Numbered from the stretch's first letter, positions 10,677 through 21,022 are shown. The stretch is DNA of 64,000 bases from Heterobilharzia americana (GCA_944470555.2 OX104130.1:67337160-67401159), one strand, 5' to 3'. The notes: generated by a model from the letters alone, not told the origin. A program made the numbers and translations.

Positions 10677-10934
10677 TTGAGGATTTCCGAAGATAATATT
10701 TAGAATTAGTGCGATAGTTATAGCGGTTGAAAAGCTTATCACAGTCACGATAACAATATTTAAACCTTCCAAACTCCACTTTTGATGAGACTTATTTGTT
10801 GAATCCTTTAATATACTGTCAGTATCTTCATTGACGATGTATTCATTATCTTCACCAGAAGCCATATGGGTCTTGATGACATCCGACTGAGTTAGCTCAA
10901 TATCTTGAGCCTTCGCTGAATATCTGCTCTCCAT
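10677..10934 (-). CDS. Gamma-glutamyltransferase-like gene, exon 1 with signal anchor
   Basis: This exon encodes 86 residues from the ATG at 10934-10932. Residues 1-55 are polar and acidic with no signal peptide. Residues about 57-81 form one hydrophobic segment (NIVIVTVISFSTAITIALIL), consistent with the type II signal anchor of GGT, which puts the catalytic part outside the cell. The frame stays open nine codons further upstream but without an ATG, and that part looks like an intron 3' end (TTTCTTACTCATTTTAG), so this ATG is preferred. The downstream splice to exon 2 preserves the frame. With exons 2-4 the window holds 313 codons of the gene. Confidence 0.75.
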
Positions 10935-10935
10935 C

Positions 10936-10957
10936 CCTAAAATGAGTAAGAAAGAGG
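10936..10957 (-). promoter_or_regulatory. Strong 3' splice acceptor 2 nt before the GGT-like ATG
   Basis: Minus-strand sequence TCTTTCTTACTCATTTTAG precedes GG and then the ATG at 10934. A pyrimidine-rich acceptor so close to the start codon suggests either an upstream 5'UTR exon or a spliced-leader trans-splice site. The sequence alone cannot separate the two. Confidence 0.5.
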
Positions 10958-10960
10958 CCA

Positions 10961-11275
10961 ATGTTACAATATAACCACCGTAAAAGTACTAAACGCCATA
11001 CATATCAGTTATGAGTGAAGATTAATGCAAAAAAAAGGTAGTTGTCGAGGGACCAATAAAGGAACAATAAGCTGAAAAATAATCAGAGAAAGACATTATT
11101 CAAAGCGTCAGGTTTTCAAAACGATTAGAGGAGTCACCCTTCCTCCAAAGTTCTACTGACCTCTGAAATCAACAAATAGAAAATACACGAAGGAGCATCA
11201 TTGCCACACAGTAAAATCAGGGGAAGAAAAGCTGAACAAAAACAGAATGATGTCAAAAGCAAGAAGGACAGTATG
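10961..11275. other. Upstream region of the GGT-like gene, no gene recognised
   Basis: About 300 bp between the GGT-like start and the first RTE-2 fragment. It contains the polypyrimidine acceptor at its left edge. No TATA box or further exon could be assigned with confidence. Confidence 0.4.
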
Positions 11276-11828
11276 ATGATGCTCCAGGACTGGTATGCAA
11301 CTACTCCTAGTTTAATGATAAGGAGTGAAGTGCTGGAATGCATCAACCGCTTCACTTACTTGAAGAGTTGCATCAGGCTAGTTGCTACAGGAATCCGACT
11401 TCGGACACACAAGGTTAGTTTGGCATTTCCCAACTTGGGTTATCGCTTCTACCGACTGGCGAAATATTCGAATATATATCAAAGGACAAGTACACTGCGC
11501 TGTAGTCCATTCCGTCCTGTTATATAGCCATTAAACACGATCATTAAGCGTAGATGTGAAAAGAGTGCATGTTTACGAAAACAAGTTTTCGTGACATTGC
11601 TCATGTATGGTGGAATCACCACGTCAGCACCGTCAAAGTTAGGCAAAAAGTACTAGGCAAGAAAGGAAAGTCGATCGACGAGGTTGTGAACCCTAATCGA
11701 CTGAGGTGGCTTGGGAATGTGTTGTTCATGACGAGACATCACCTACCTCGACGTGCAACTCCAGAAGTTAAATCAGTTAGTAGGAAGGCTCAGGGTGGAT
11801 GGATAAGGAAACTCCAACAGTCCATGAA
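11276..11828 (+). mobile_element. RTE-2 fragment, post-RT region, left half of split copy
   Basis: Plus-strand, decayed. LQDWYATTPSLMIRSEVLE parallels LQDWSSAVPRLTIESEVVE of the intact copy. Downstream come VRQKVLGKKGKSIDEVVNP and LRWLGNVLF, the family's C-terminal region. The copy stops inside 'SMKPHL' because RTE-1 copy B is inserted there; its remainder resumes at 15111. Bases 11816-11828 (AACAGTCCATGAA) form the left copy of the duplicated target. Confidence 0.85.
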
Positions 11829-13483
11829 ACCTCACCTGGTTAACTAGTTCACTAGTTACTAGCTGGTCATAAGCCAGCATAAACAGGGAAGGTTGGGTAT
11901 AGGGATAGCAACCCTACCCCGGAAAACTAATCCAACCGCTAAAGAAACCTCAAAGCACGAACAAAATATAAATTAAAAAAAACAATATTATTCCCCGCTG
12001 GAATCGGAGAGGCGAAATGACGCCAGTTGGTGAAAGCCTTCGGGAAGCCAATTGGCCGATGTGTATTCTCTCCCTCGATGAAAGCGAAAGTAAACGTGAG
12101 GATATGGAATGTCCGCACGATGTTTGAACCTAACAAGGCCGCCCAGATTGCACAGGAGATGACAAGGTATCGCATTGAAGTGTTAGGAATTTGCGAAAGC
12201 AGATGGAATGGGAGTGAACTCTCCAAACTGTCAACTGGAGAGGAGTCAATAATCTACTCCAATATTGTCACCCAGACGACAACCATGAGCACACTGAGTT
12301 TCGGAGTGGTTATCCTGATGTCCCCAACAGCATCAAAGGTCCTGATGCAGTGGGAACCAATCTCCTCCTGCAGGATCATGATAGCAAGGTTCAACTCAAA
12401 AGGAAGAAAATTCACAATTGTACAATGCTACGCTACGCTATGCACCTACAGACAATGCAGATGAAGAGAAGAATGAGGAATTCTACAGACAAATGCAATC
12501 AATACTGGACAAAACCTCAGTTGGCGATATCAAAATTCTAATGGGTGGGGTGACATGAATGCCAAACTGGGAGCGGACAACACAGGAAGGGAATTAACAA
12601 TGGGTCGAGAAGCACTCAGTGAAATGAATGAGAATGGAGAATTGTTTGCAGACTTCTGTGCATTCAACGATTTGGTGATTGAAGGCACTGTGTCCAAGCA
12701 CAAGGATATCCACAAAGCGACACGGATTTCACCAGACGGACACAATACACTAAACATCAGATCGACTTCATCTCAACGTGAAGAAAGTGGAGACGCAGCC
12801 AGCCTGCTGGACACTAGATCAGATCAGGAAGGGGAGCAGATGTAGGTTCACATCACTCACTATTTGGTGCAAGGAACCTTAAAAATCAAGTTGAAAGCCT
12901 TCAAGGAAGTTTATGATAGACCACAGTTGAAGTTCAACACCCAGAACACAAACTGAAGGACGAAACTACAAAGAAAACCTTCACGTAAGCCATCAAGACA
13001 AAATGGGAGACATCGAGCAACATCCCTGAAGAAATCTGTGTGGATGAACACTGTAACTCTGTGAAAGCTATATGGAAGAAAACCTGCATAACCGTATTAG
13101 GAAGGAAGAAGAAAAAAGATAAGGAATGGATCTCGATGGATACATGGAAGCTGATAGAGCAGGGAGAGGAGGATGGTGAAGCAGAAGATAAACCAGTGCA
13201 CGGATGCTCAACGACAAGAGGAACTGAGCACAATGTATAAAACACTGGACAAAGAAGTGAAGAAGAGTGTGCCCAAAGACAATAGACACTTCTACGAAAC
13301 ACTGGCAAGTGAAACAGAACAGGCTGCAGGTAGGAGAAACCTGAAAACATTGTATCAAATAACCAGGTTACTATCTGGTAGGGAAGAGATCAACACAGAT
13401 GAAACCAATAAAAGATGATGTAGGAAATTTAATTATCAAAGAAGGGAAACAGGAAACGATGGGCTGACCACTTCAAAAAGCTC

Positions 13484-13888
13484 TTGAATCGACCACTACC
13501 TGCAGCCACAGAACTACAAGTGAACATAAGCCCTCCGACCAAAGTCGAAGTCATGAGCGCCATAAAGCTACTGAAATGCGGGAAAGCAGCAGGACCAGAT
13601 GGAATACCGCCAGAAGCACTGATAATCGACGCAGACGCGGACATCCTCACACCACTATTGCAGAAGGTCTGGAAGGAAGTAAAGGTACCTGGCGATTGGA
13701 AGAAGGGTTACCTTGTCAAACTCCCAAAGAAGGGAGACCGAAGCTTTTGCAAGAACTGGCGCGGAATCACGCTCCTGTCTACCCGAAGCAAGCAAAATAT
13801 TAAGCCGCATCATCCTGGAGAGACTAAAGGATGCGCTGGATTCAAAACTACCACTGAAACAGGCTGGCTGACTGGCTTCAGGAAGTAG
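13484..13888 (+). pseudogene. RTE-1 copy B reverse transcriptase, N-terminal part
   Basis: The best-preserved frame of copy B, 134 codons: the start of the RT domain. Motifs are LLKCGKAAGPDGIPPEAL (RT motif 0/1 region), GDWKKGYLVKLPKKGD and NWRGITLLS. The frame then breaks at the family's 'ILSRIILERLKD' block, where the sequence continues in another frame. RT would copy the element's RNA at the nicked target; this copy cannot. Confidence 0.8.
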
Positions 13889-14383
13889 AAATCATGTGCC
13901 GACCAAATTGCAACGCTTCGCATCATCATAGAACAGAGCATAGAATGGTAGTCAACTCTACACCTAAACTTCATCAACTATGAAAAGACTTTTGACAGCG
14001 TCGACCGAGAAATAATTTGGCATTTGCTTCAACATTACGGAATGCCACAAACATTTATCAGCCTCATTCAACAACTATATGAAGATGCCACATGCCAAGT
14101 GATTCACAATGGGAAGCTCAGTGATGCTTTTGAAGTGAAGACAGGAGTAAAACAAGGTTGCCTACTATCACCCATGATATTCTTGATTGTGGTCGACTGG
14201 ATCATGCAACAAACCGTGAGGAGCGAGAAGAGGGGGATACACTGGCTGGACTGCAGAAAAGAACCTAGAAGACTTGGATTTCGCCAACGATGACTTGTGT
14301 CTGATGTCACACAAGCTGGGAGATCCACAGGCGAAAACTAACAAGTTGACAGGAGAGGCAAAGCAGCTAAGACGGGACTTCAA

Positions 14384-14881
14384 GTGAATATCGAGAAGAC
14401 AGAAGTGATGAAGATACCGCACCAACAACACCAACAACAAACTCCAATCACCATCAATGGGAGAAACTTGAAGGAAGTAACCTCCTTCACCTATCTAGGA
14501 AGCACTGTTTCAACTACAGGCGGGACGGACGATGATGTCAAAGTCAGAATCGGAAAAGCAAGACAGGCGTTCATCAGCCTGAAACCAGTATGGAGATGTT
14601 CTGCACTCAGCATGTGGAAAAAGATCCGGATTCTCAACACCAACGTCAAGTCAGCGCTTCTGTATGGTTCAGAGACTTGGCGCGTTACGAAAGGGATTTC
14701 CAACAAACTACAGACATTCATCAACAACTGTTTACGCTGGCCCGTTACTAAAGATCAGATGGCCAGAATAGTAAGAATAAGCAACAAGACACTCTGGCTG
14801 CCTGCCAACGAACCAACCAAGAACCAATCGCTCAACAAATATGCACTGGAAGGAACTGGAGATGGATTGGGCATACACTGA
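14384..14881 (+). pseudogene. RTE-1 copy B region downstream of RT
   Basis: A 165-codon frame covering the end of the RT thumb and the family-specific C-terminal region. Motifs are NIEKTEVMKI, EVTSFTYLGSTVSTTGGTDD, GKARQAFISLKPVWR, LLYGSETWRV and LQTFINNCLRW. It ends early; the family's final 'GKRRVGRPRVTWRR...W' block is frame-shifted (compare copy C at 16228-16416). Confidence 0.8.
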
Positions 14882-15110
14882 GAAGACCGACTGGGGACAT
14901 CACGCGCCAGGTCAAGCTGTCGAGTGGAACCCCTATGGGAAGCGATGAGTCGGGCATCCGAGGGTGACATGGAGGAGATCGTGAGAGGAGGAAATGAGAG
15001 CTCCTGGGCTGTCGTGGAACCAGGTTCAAAAAATTTCAGAGAACAGAGTACACTGGAGACGTGCTACGGAAGCTCTATGTTTCGTTAGGAACCCAAGGGA
15101 CAAATAATAA

Positions 15111-15262
15111 AACAGTCTATGAAGTCTCTGACGACTGGTCTGAGCCTTGTAGAATGTAAACTATCTGGCTGGGGTCTCCAAGACCATAGGAACCAATGGT
15201 TGCAGACTCCTAGTGACGGTCAAAAATCGGTCAGAATGGTGCAGATGTATTCTTTCTTTAAC
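15111..15262 (+). mobile_element. RTE-2 fragment, right half of copy split by RTE-1 B
   Basis: It continues the RTE-2 C-terminal region interrupted at 11828. The sequence reading 'MKSL...GL..VE..LSGWGLQDH' and 'QWLQTPSDGQKSVRMVQM' in shifted frames corresponds to MKSLTVGLSHVGRCRLGGWG and NQWLETLGDMAQNRSQW of the intact copy. It then runs into a short 3' UTR-like stretch. Confidence 0.75.
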
Positions 15263-16195
15263 AATATGTCTCCTTATATTCGTGCTGGCTAGAAATGAAT
15301 GGTTGACTGAGCACAACTGTAGCGGGCGATTGTCACTATCTGTTCGTTCGGCTGATATTCCGAAAGTGCCACCTAACAAGGCTTTCTGTCTGTCAGTCTA
15401 TTCCATCTGTGCACTGAAATCATCTGCAATAACAACCGTCTGAATGCTCGGCTTTCAGTAGAAGGATAGACAGTTTTTGGTAAAACTCAACCTAACCTTC
15501 CGAACTGGAGTCAGAGAGTGCATAAAGTGAGATTACAGAGAGAAAACGGTGTTCTACTATTCCTTTTAGTCCTCACTGTACCGTGCAGTCAAACAACGCA
15601 TAGGCGACTTTCAACAGGGATTCAGTCGAGTAATGCACTTACTGCCCTAGCACTTAATGTTATGCCTACACCTGTAAGACAGAGAGAACAGGCCATCGAA
15701 CCTCCAGAATATCAGAGTGAATTTCACGTAACCACCCTGCTAACCAGATGAGGTTAAGTGAAAAACCATATACGTCACGTTTGTGTGTCTCATGAAATGC
15801 TAGAAATTTGGCAAGTGAAGCTTCTTGGTCGACTTGATGGAGGGTGTGGACACTGATAGCCACAATGTGTAGTTTGGAGTGCGGTTTCAAGAGACCAGTG
15901 ATGGTGTTTTGTGAACTCAGATCATTTTCAAGAACTGTAGAGCTGGAAGAAATTAAAGATGAAGTGCGAATGTTGATCAAGAGACGTGAAGAAGGAGTAA
16001 AAGCCAAGAATATGAAAGGCGGACAGCGATCTGAGGATATTGAGTGCTAAGAGAGTTTTAATGGATCCCCACACCGTGGAAGGTTATTTCTTCTGAAGGT
16101 ACCTGAAAAAGGATAAGTGAGTGACCGCAGACCCCAAGGTACATCTGCTTGAGGCCAGTCACATATGGCCTTTCAAGAAATTTGAGACTTAAGTT
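15263..16195 (-). mobile_element. RTE-2 fragment, endonuclease and 5' leader
   Basis: Minus-strand RTE-2 sequence covering only the 5' half of the element. It holds endonuclease segments (15161-15379, 'LGGTFGISAERTDSDNRPLQ') and the N-terminal block (15844-16007, SSQNTITGLLKPHSKLHI, matching SPQNSITGLLKPRSKLHI at 24000-24080). The 5' leader piece at 16068-16190 is shared with 9940-10040 and 27100-27200. It lacks the RT and the 3' end, which is unusual for a LINE copy (these are normally 5'-truncated), so a later deletion or inversion is likely. Confidence 0.75.
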
Positions 16196-16227
16196 TGCTA
16201 TAGATGAAATTATTATTATTATTATTA

Positions 16228-16932
16228 TTAGTCCCTTGGGTTCCTAGTGGAACATAGGGCTTCAGTAGCACGCCTCCAGTGACCTCTGTTCTCTGAGATC
16301 TTTTGAACCTGGTCCCACGACAGCCCACAACCTCTCACTTCCTCCTCGCACGACCTCCTCCATGTCACCCTCGGACGTCCAACTCGTCGCTTCCCATGGG
16401 GATTCCACTCGAGCAACTGGCCTGACGCGTGATGTCCTCAGTCGGCCTTCTCAGTGCATGGCCAATCCATCTCCACTTCTTCCTGCATATTTGTTGCGTG
16501 ATAGGTTCTTGGTTGGTTCGTTCCCAGAGTTCCTTGTTGCTTATTTTTTCTGGCCATCTGATCTTCAGCAGCGAGCGTAAGCAGTTGTTGATGAATGTCT
16601 GTAGTTTATTGGAAATGCCTTTCGTGACGCGCCGTCTCTGAGCCATACAAGAGCACTGACTTGACGTTGGTGTTGAAAATCCGGATCTTGTTCTGCATGC
16701 TGAGTGCAGAAGATCTCCATACTGGTTTCAGGCTGATGAACGCCTGTCTTGCTTTTCCGATTCTGACTTTGACATCATCGTCCGTCCCGCCTGTAGTTGA
16801 AACAGTGCTTCCTAGATAAGTGAAGGAGGTTACTTCCTTCAAGTTTCTCCCGTTGACGGTGATTGGAGTTTGTTGTTGTTGTTGATGGTGGTGGTGCGGT
16901 ATCTTCATCACTTCTGTCTTCTCGATATTCAC
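16228..16932 (-). pseudogene. RTE-1 copy C post-RT region
   Basis: Three overlapping frames (16932-16606, 16646-16365, 16416-16228) together cover the region after the RT: EVTSFTYLGSTVSTTGGTDD, LLYGSETA..., LQTFINNCLRSLLKIRWPEK, WRWIGHALRRPTED and GKRRVGRPRVTWRRSCEEEV. The end, 'ENRGHWRRATEALCSTRN', lies next to the AAT tail. Its function in RTE elements is not established. Confidence 0.8.
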
Positions 16933-17328
16933 TTGAAGTCCCGTCTTAGCTGCTTTGCCTCTCCTGTCAACTTGTTAGTTTTTGCCTGTAGATCTTCAAG
17001 TTTGTGTGACATCAGACACAAGTCATCGTTGGCGAAATCCAAGTCTTCTAGGTTCTTTTCCGTCGTCCAGTGTATCCCCCTCTTCTCGCTGCCTACTGTT
17101 TGCTGCATGATCCAGTCCACCACAATAAGGAATATCATGGGTGATAGTAGGCAACCTTGTTTCACTCTTGTCTTCACTTCAAAGGCATCACTGAGCTTCC
17201 CATTGTGGATTACCTGGCATGTGGCATCTTCATATAGTTGTTGAATGAGGCGGATAAAGGTTTGCGGTACTCCGTAGTAGTGAAGCAGTTTCCAAATTAC
17301 TTCTCGGTCGACGCTGTCAAAGGCCTCC

Positions 17329-18168
17329 TCAAAGTCGATGAAGTTGAGGTAGAGAGCTGATTGCCAATCTATGCTCTGTTCTATGATGATGCGAAGCGTT
17401 GCAATTTGGTCTGCGCATGATTTTTACTTCCTGAAGCCTGCCTGTTCCGGTCGTAGTTTCGAATCCAGCACATCCTTTAGCCTCTCCAGGATGATGCGGC
17501 TTAATATTTTGCTTGCTTTGGGTGGACAGGAGAGTGATTCCGCGCCAGTTCTTGCAAGCACTGAGGTCTCCCTTCTTCGGCAGTTTGACAAGGTAACCCT
17601 TCTTCCAATCAATGGGCAGGTACCTTCTCTTCCTTCCACACCTTCTGCAATAGTGGTGTGGTGTGAGCATGTCCGCTGTTGTCTCTGCATCTGTTCTCAG
17701 TGCTTCTGGCGGTATTCCATCTGGTCCTGCTGCTTTCCCGCATTTCAGTAGCTTTATGGCGTTCAGGACTTCCATTTTCGTTGGGGGATTAATGTTCACT
17801 TGTAGTTCAGCGGCTGCAGGTGGTATTTCTGGACGAAGTGCAGGTGGTGGTCGATTCAAGAGCTTCTTGAAGTGGTCGGCCCATCGTTTCCTCTGTTTCT
17901 CTTCTTTTGTAATTAAATTCCCTTCTTCATCTTTTATTGGTTTCATCTGTGTTGGTCTCTTCCCTGATAGCAACCTGGTTATTTGATACAATGTCGTCAG
18001 GTCTCTCTTACCTGCAGCCTGTTCTGTTTCACTTGCCAGTGTTTCGTAGAAGTGTCTTTTGTCTTTGCGTGCACTCTTCTTCACTTTTTTGTCCAGTGTT
18101 TTATACATTGTGCTCAGTTCCTCTTGTCGTTGAGCATCCGTGCACTGGTTTATCTTCTGCTTCACCAT
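17329..18168 (-). pseudogene. RTE-1 copy C linker and reverse transcriptase N-terminus
   Basis: A 279-codon frame, the longest in this family here. It covers the coiled linker (QRQEELSTMYKTLDKKVKKS), then GNLITKEEKQRKRWADHFKK and the RT start GKAAGPDGIPPEALRTD, LPKKGDLSACKNWRGITLLS. It leaves frame at the 'KILSRIILERLKD' block, which is present in the overlapping frame 17690-17424. The remaining RT motifs are at 17177-16929 (GCLLSPMIF, then FANDDLCLMS as the active-site region). Confidence 0.85.
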
Positions 18169-18182
18169 CCTCCTCTCCTCTA

Positions 18183-18961
18183 TCAGCTTCCAGGTATCCG
18201 TCGAGATCCATTACAGTCCTTGTCTTCTTTCTTCTTCCTTCCTAATACGGTTATGCAGGCTTCATTCCATATAGCTTTCAAAGAGTTCCAGTGTTCATCC
18301 ACACAGGTTTCTTCAGGGATGTTGCTCGATGTCTCCCATTTTGTCTTGATGGCTGCCTTGAAGATCTCCTTTGTAGTTTCATCCTTCAGTTTCCGAGTGT
18401 TGTACTTGAATTGAGGTCTATCACCAGCTTCCTTGAAGGCTTTTAACTTGATTTCGAAGGTTCCTTGCACTAGATAGTGGTCTGAACCTACATCTGCTCC
18501 TCTTCTTGACCTTGTGTTAAGTAGACTGCGTCTCCATTTTCTTGAGATTGAGATAAAGTCGATTTGATTTTTAGTGTGTCCATCTGGTGAAGTCCATGTC
18601 GCTTTGTGGATATTCTTGTGCCTGAACACACTGCCTCCAATCACCAAATCGTTGAATGCGCAGAATTCTGCAAACAATTCTCCATTCTCATTCATTTCAC
18701 CTAGTGCCTCTCGACCCATGGTTAGTTCTCTTCCCGTGTTGTCCCCTCCCAGTTTGGCATTCATGTCACCCCACCCATTAGAATTTTGATATCGCCAACT
18801 GACGTCTTGTCCAGTGTTGATTGAAGTTGTCTGTAGAATTCCTCCTTTTTCTCTTGCTCTGCATTATTTGTAGGTGCATAACATTGTATGATTGTGACCT
18901 TTCTTCCTTTTGAGTTGAATCTTGCTGTCATGATCCTGGAGGAGATTGGTTCCCACTGCAT
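18183..18961 (-). pseudogene. RTE-1 copy C endonuclease, C-terminal part (two frames)
   Basis: Bases 18961-18761 encode RKVTIIQCYAPTNNAEQEKK and end ...KILMGGVT-stop. The next frame (18764-18183) starts at the MNAKLGGDNTGRE block and runs through KNQIDFISISRKWRRS and the catalytic 'GSDHYLV'. The join falls exactly at the endonuclease motif that is normally G-D-M-N-A; the sequence there (ATGGGTGGGGTGACATGAATGCC) forces a stop in one frame and the correct motif in the other. The same bases occur in copies A and B. Confidence 0.85.
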
Positions 18962-18979
18962 GAGAGCCTTCGATGCTCT

Positions 18980-19396
18980 TCAGGACATCATGATAGCCAC
19001 TCCCTCAGTGTGCTCGTGGTTGGCGTCTGGGTGACCGGAGTAGATTATTGATTCTCCAGTTGACAGTTTGGAGAGTCCACTCCCATTCCATCTGCTTTCG
19101 CAAATCCCAAGCACTTCGATGTTATACCTTCTCATCTCCTTTGCAATCTGGGCTGCCTTACTGGGTTCAAACATCGTGCGGACATTCCATGTCCCCATAT
19201 TTACTTTCGCTTTCATCGAGAGAAGACACATCGGCCAATTGGCTTCCCGAAGGCTTTCACCAACTGGCGTCATTTCGCCTCTCCGATTCCAGCGGGGAAT
19301 AAGTTTGTTTTCATTTTTTATATTTTGTTTGTGCTTTGAAGTTTCTTTAGCGGTTAGATTTGTTTTACGGGGTAGGGTTGCTAGCCCTATGCCCAA
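18980..19396 (-). pseudogene. RTE-1 copy C endonuclease, N-terminal part
   Basis: This frame includes the start of the AP-type endonuclease: MKAKVNMGTWNVRTMFEPSK with the metal-binding Asn of 'WNVRT', then RYNIEVLGICESRWNG with the catalytic Glu of 'CESRW'. It ends at a frame break after GVAIMMS; the domain continues at 18961 in another frame. The endonuclease would nick the genomic target to prime reverse transcription. Confidence 0.8.
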
Positions 19397-19472
19397 CCTT
19401 CCCTCTTTACCCGGGCTTAGGACCGGCTAGTAACTAGTAAACTAGTTAACCAGGCGAGGTTATAAATGAAAT

Positions 19473-19959
19473 ACATTTGTACAATTTCAATGAGATGGAA
19501 AAATATACTTCATGTATTTTAAATTTTTTTATTTGTAATCCATTTACCCGATGCTCAACCTATTTAACACTAACAGGTCAAATTTCGATCATGAAGTTTA
19601 TAAAATCGTTAAATTTGTTAGTCTTGAATTCGACTATGAACTCAGGTCTCCGGCACCCGTATGCATACATTTGTAAAGATTTTTAAGAATTATTATGATG
19701 TCTTTTAAATGCATGAATATATCTGGACTGAGTATAATATGAAATATGGTAGGTTTGCTTCCAAATGAATGTCTTTTTTAGTACTGAATATTCCAGATTT
19801 GAACGGCTATGCAATTTCGCCCAGTGAAAGTCACATACACTTTCATGCAAATCATTATAAAAGGCATCTGATGGCTAGGGAATTGCAGAAAAATCGTGGA
19901 ACTTTTTTCAGTCAGTTGGAAGTTAACAAAGTACGCTACAATATTGTACACCATAGTCA
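19473..19959. other. No gene recognised
   Basis: About 490 bp of AT-rich sequence between RTE-1 copy C and the CR1-like fragment. No repeat family or exon recognised. Confidence 0.4.
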
Positions 19960-20826
19960 TAAGCCATTATGGACCAGTATCTCCGGTGCACATGAAAGTG
20001 GGACATGTGATATGCTGAGCTGCCGACTAAAGTGCAAAGGACAAGATTTTAACCTAGTCGCAGTATGTTAAAGCCCTGAATGAGGCAGGAGACTTCCTCC
20101 TGACCCTATGGACAGATAACTGCCGATGCCTAGTTGCAGGAGACTTCAAAGCACTACCAGTTGACTGGGATAGACTAACAACAGAAGCAACACATAATTT
20201 AGTTGATTATAGGCTAGTGAAAACATAAATTTCTTTGGCCTTTATACAGCAGATTAGGGGGCAACCAGATACGATCATCAGCATGTACCATCAGTTCTAG
20301 ACTTAGTATTCTCGAACAAAGATGATGTGTCCTTCATCCGGCACCTTGCACACCTTGATAAAAATGATCATGCTGTGATCATCTTCAGATTCACAGCAGC
20401 CATCTTGTACCAAGCTGGTGCCCCAGCTAGACCCAATATATGGAAAGCGAGGTACAGTCATGAGTCCTCTGCTATTTCTCCTATACATAAATGACCTACT
20501 GAATGTCACAAAATCCACCATGGTTCTCTGCACTGTTAAAACCGGGCGGGAAATTAGGAATGGTGAGGACATACGTGCACTTCAGATAGATCTAGACAGC
20601 TCGTTAGCCTGGTCAGAGAAGTGGATGATGCCCATCAACGCAGGTAAGTGCATGAGCATGGATATGGGGAACCCACCTCCGACTTTGGTGGGACTCCTCT
20701 ACTCTCAGTACTGACCCACAATGACCTAGGAGTTACAGTGAATTATGGATTGAAAACTACGCCACGCTGTCGATTGGTAGCAGCTCAGAGTTTTAGGACA
20801 CTGGACATTACGCAGAACGCTTACGT
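19960..20826 (+). mobile_element. CR1-like LINE, left part, interrupted by RTE-2 tandem
   Basis: A decayed plus-strand CR1-type element. Endonuclease remnants are SCRLKCKGQDFNLVAVC (19990-20070), the 'AGDFKALPVDW' equivalent near 20130, and VLDLVFSNKDDVSFIRHL near 20290-20350, followed by DHAVIIFRF. RT motifs follow: MSPLLFLLYINDLLNVTKST (20460-20520), LAWSEKWMMPINAGKCMSM (20600-20660) and LTHNDLGVTVNYGLKTTPR. The RT N-terminal half is deleted between about 20400 and 20450. The last 11 bases (20816-20826, AACGCTTACGT) are the left copy of a direct repeat that recurs at 27483. Confidence 0.8.
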
Positions 20827-21022
20827 CATCATCATCATTATTATCAACATAGGACCAGGCATTACTGCGTAACGGTCCGAGTTGCCACACCTCATATCAG
20901 CACATCAAGTAAAAAGGTAGTGAGGTGAAGGATGAAGATAAGTGAATGCAGTCAAAAGAAATATAAAGTATGAGAAGAAAGGAAAGAGGAGTGACAAAAT
21001 AGTGAGATTCGGTATAGCGTTG

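Larger units (their letters stand above)
11829..15110 (+). mobile_element. RTE-1 family LINE, copy B, near full length, nested
   Basis: A 3.28-kb plus-strand element. It has the family 5' end (ACCTCACCTGGTTAACTAG), a 5' leader, and an endonuclease region (12027-12850) including WNVRTMFEPNK and LGICESRWNG. A linker follows, then the reverse transcriptase (13484-14290) with GKAAGPDGIPPEAL, NWRGITLLS, the 'YEKTFDSVDRE'-type block near 13980 and GVKQGCLLSPMIF. The C-terminal region (14384-14881) holds FTYLGSTVSTTGG and LLYGSETWRV. The 3' end is ACAAATAATAAA. It is flanked by AACAGTCCATGAA (11816-11828) and AACAGTCTATGAA (15111-15123), a 13-bp duplication with one mismatch. Several frameshifts and stops make it inactive. 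The RT active-site YADD region is also disrupted (FANDDLCLMS spans a frame change). Confidence 0.9.
16211..19460 (-). mobile_element. RTE-1 family LINE, copy C, near full length
   Basis: A 3.25-kb minus-strand copy. Its 5' end, ACCTCGCCTGGTTAACTAG, is at 19460, and its 3' end carries an (AAT)n tail at 16211-16231. It is flanked by TATAAATGAAAT (19461-19472) and TATAGATGAAAT (16199-16210), a 12-bp duplication with one mismatch. The domains in order are an endonuclease (19396-18183 in three frames), linker and RT start (18168-17329), late RT (17177-16929), and the post-RT region (16932-16228) ending in a 'GKRRVGRPRVTWRR' block. It is the best-preserved RTE-1 copy here, with only a handful of frame breaks. 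Confidence 0.92.

Noticed and set aside
10935..10961. Longer GGT exon 1 starting at 10961
   Set aside because: The codon there is TTG, not ATG, and the stretch looks like an intron 3' end; the first ATG is at 10934.
12934..13358. Minus-strand frames of 96-138 codons
   Set aside because: Antisense to the linker of RTE-1 copy B; the same shadow appears opposite copy C.
11276..16195. Twin-primed RTE-2 insertion (sense 3' part plus inverted 5' part)
   Set aside because: Twin priming puts the inverted segment before the sense 3' end; here it lies after the 3' end, so two fragments or a later inversion fit better.
17663..18414. Overlapping plus-strand frames of 102-143 codons
   Set aside because: Antisense to the RTE-1 copy C coding region; Cys/Phe/Ser-rich translation typical of a reverse shadow.
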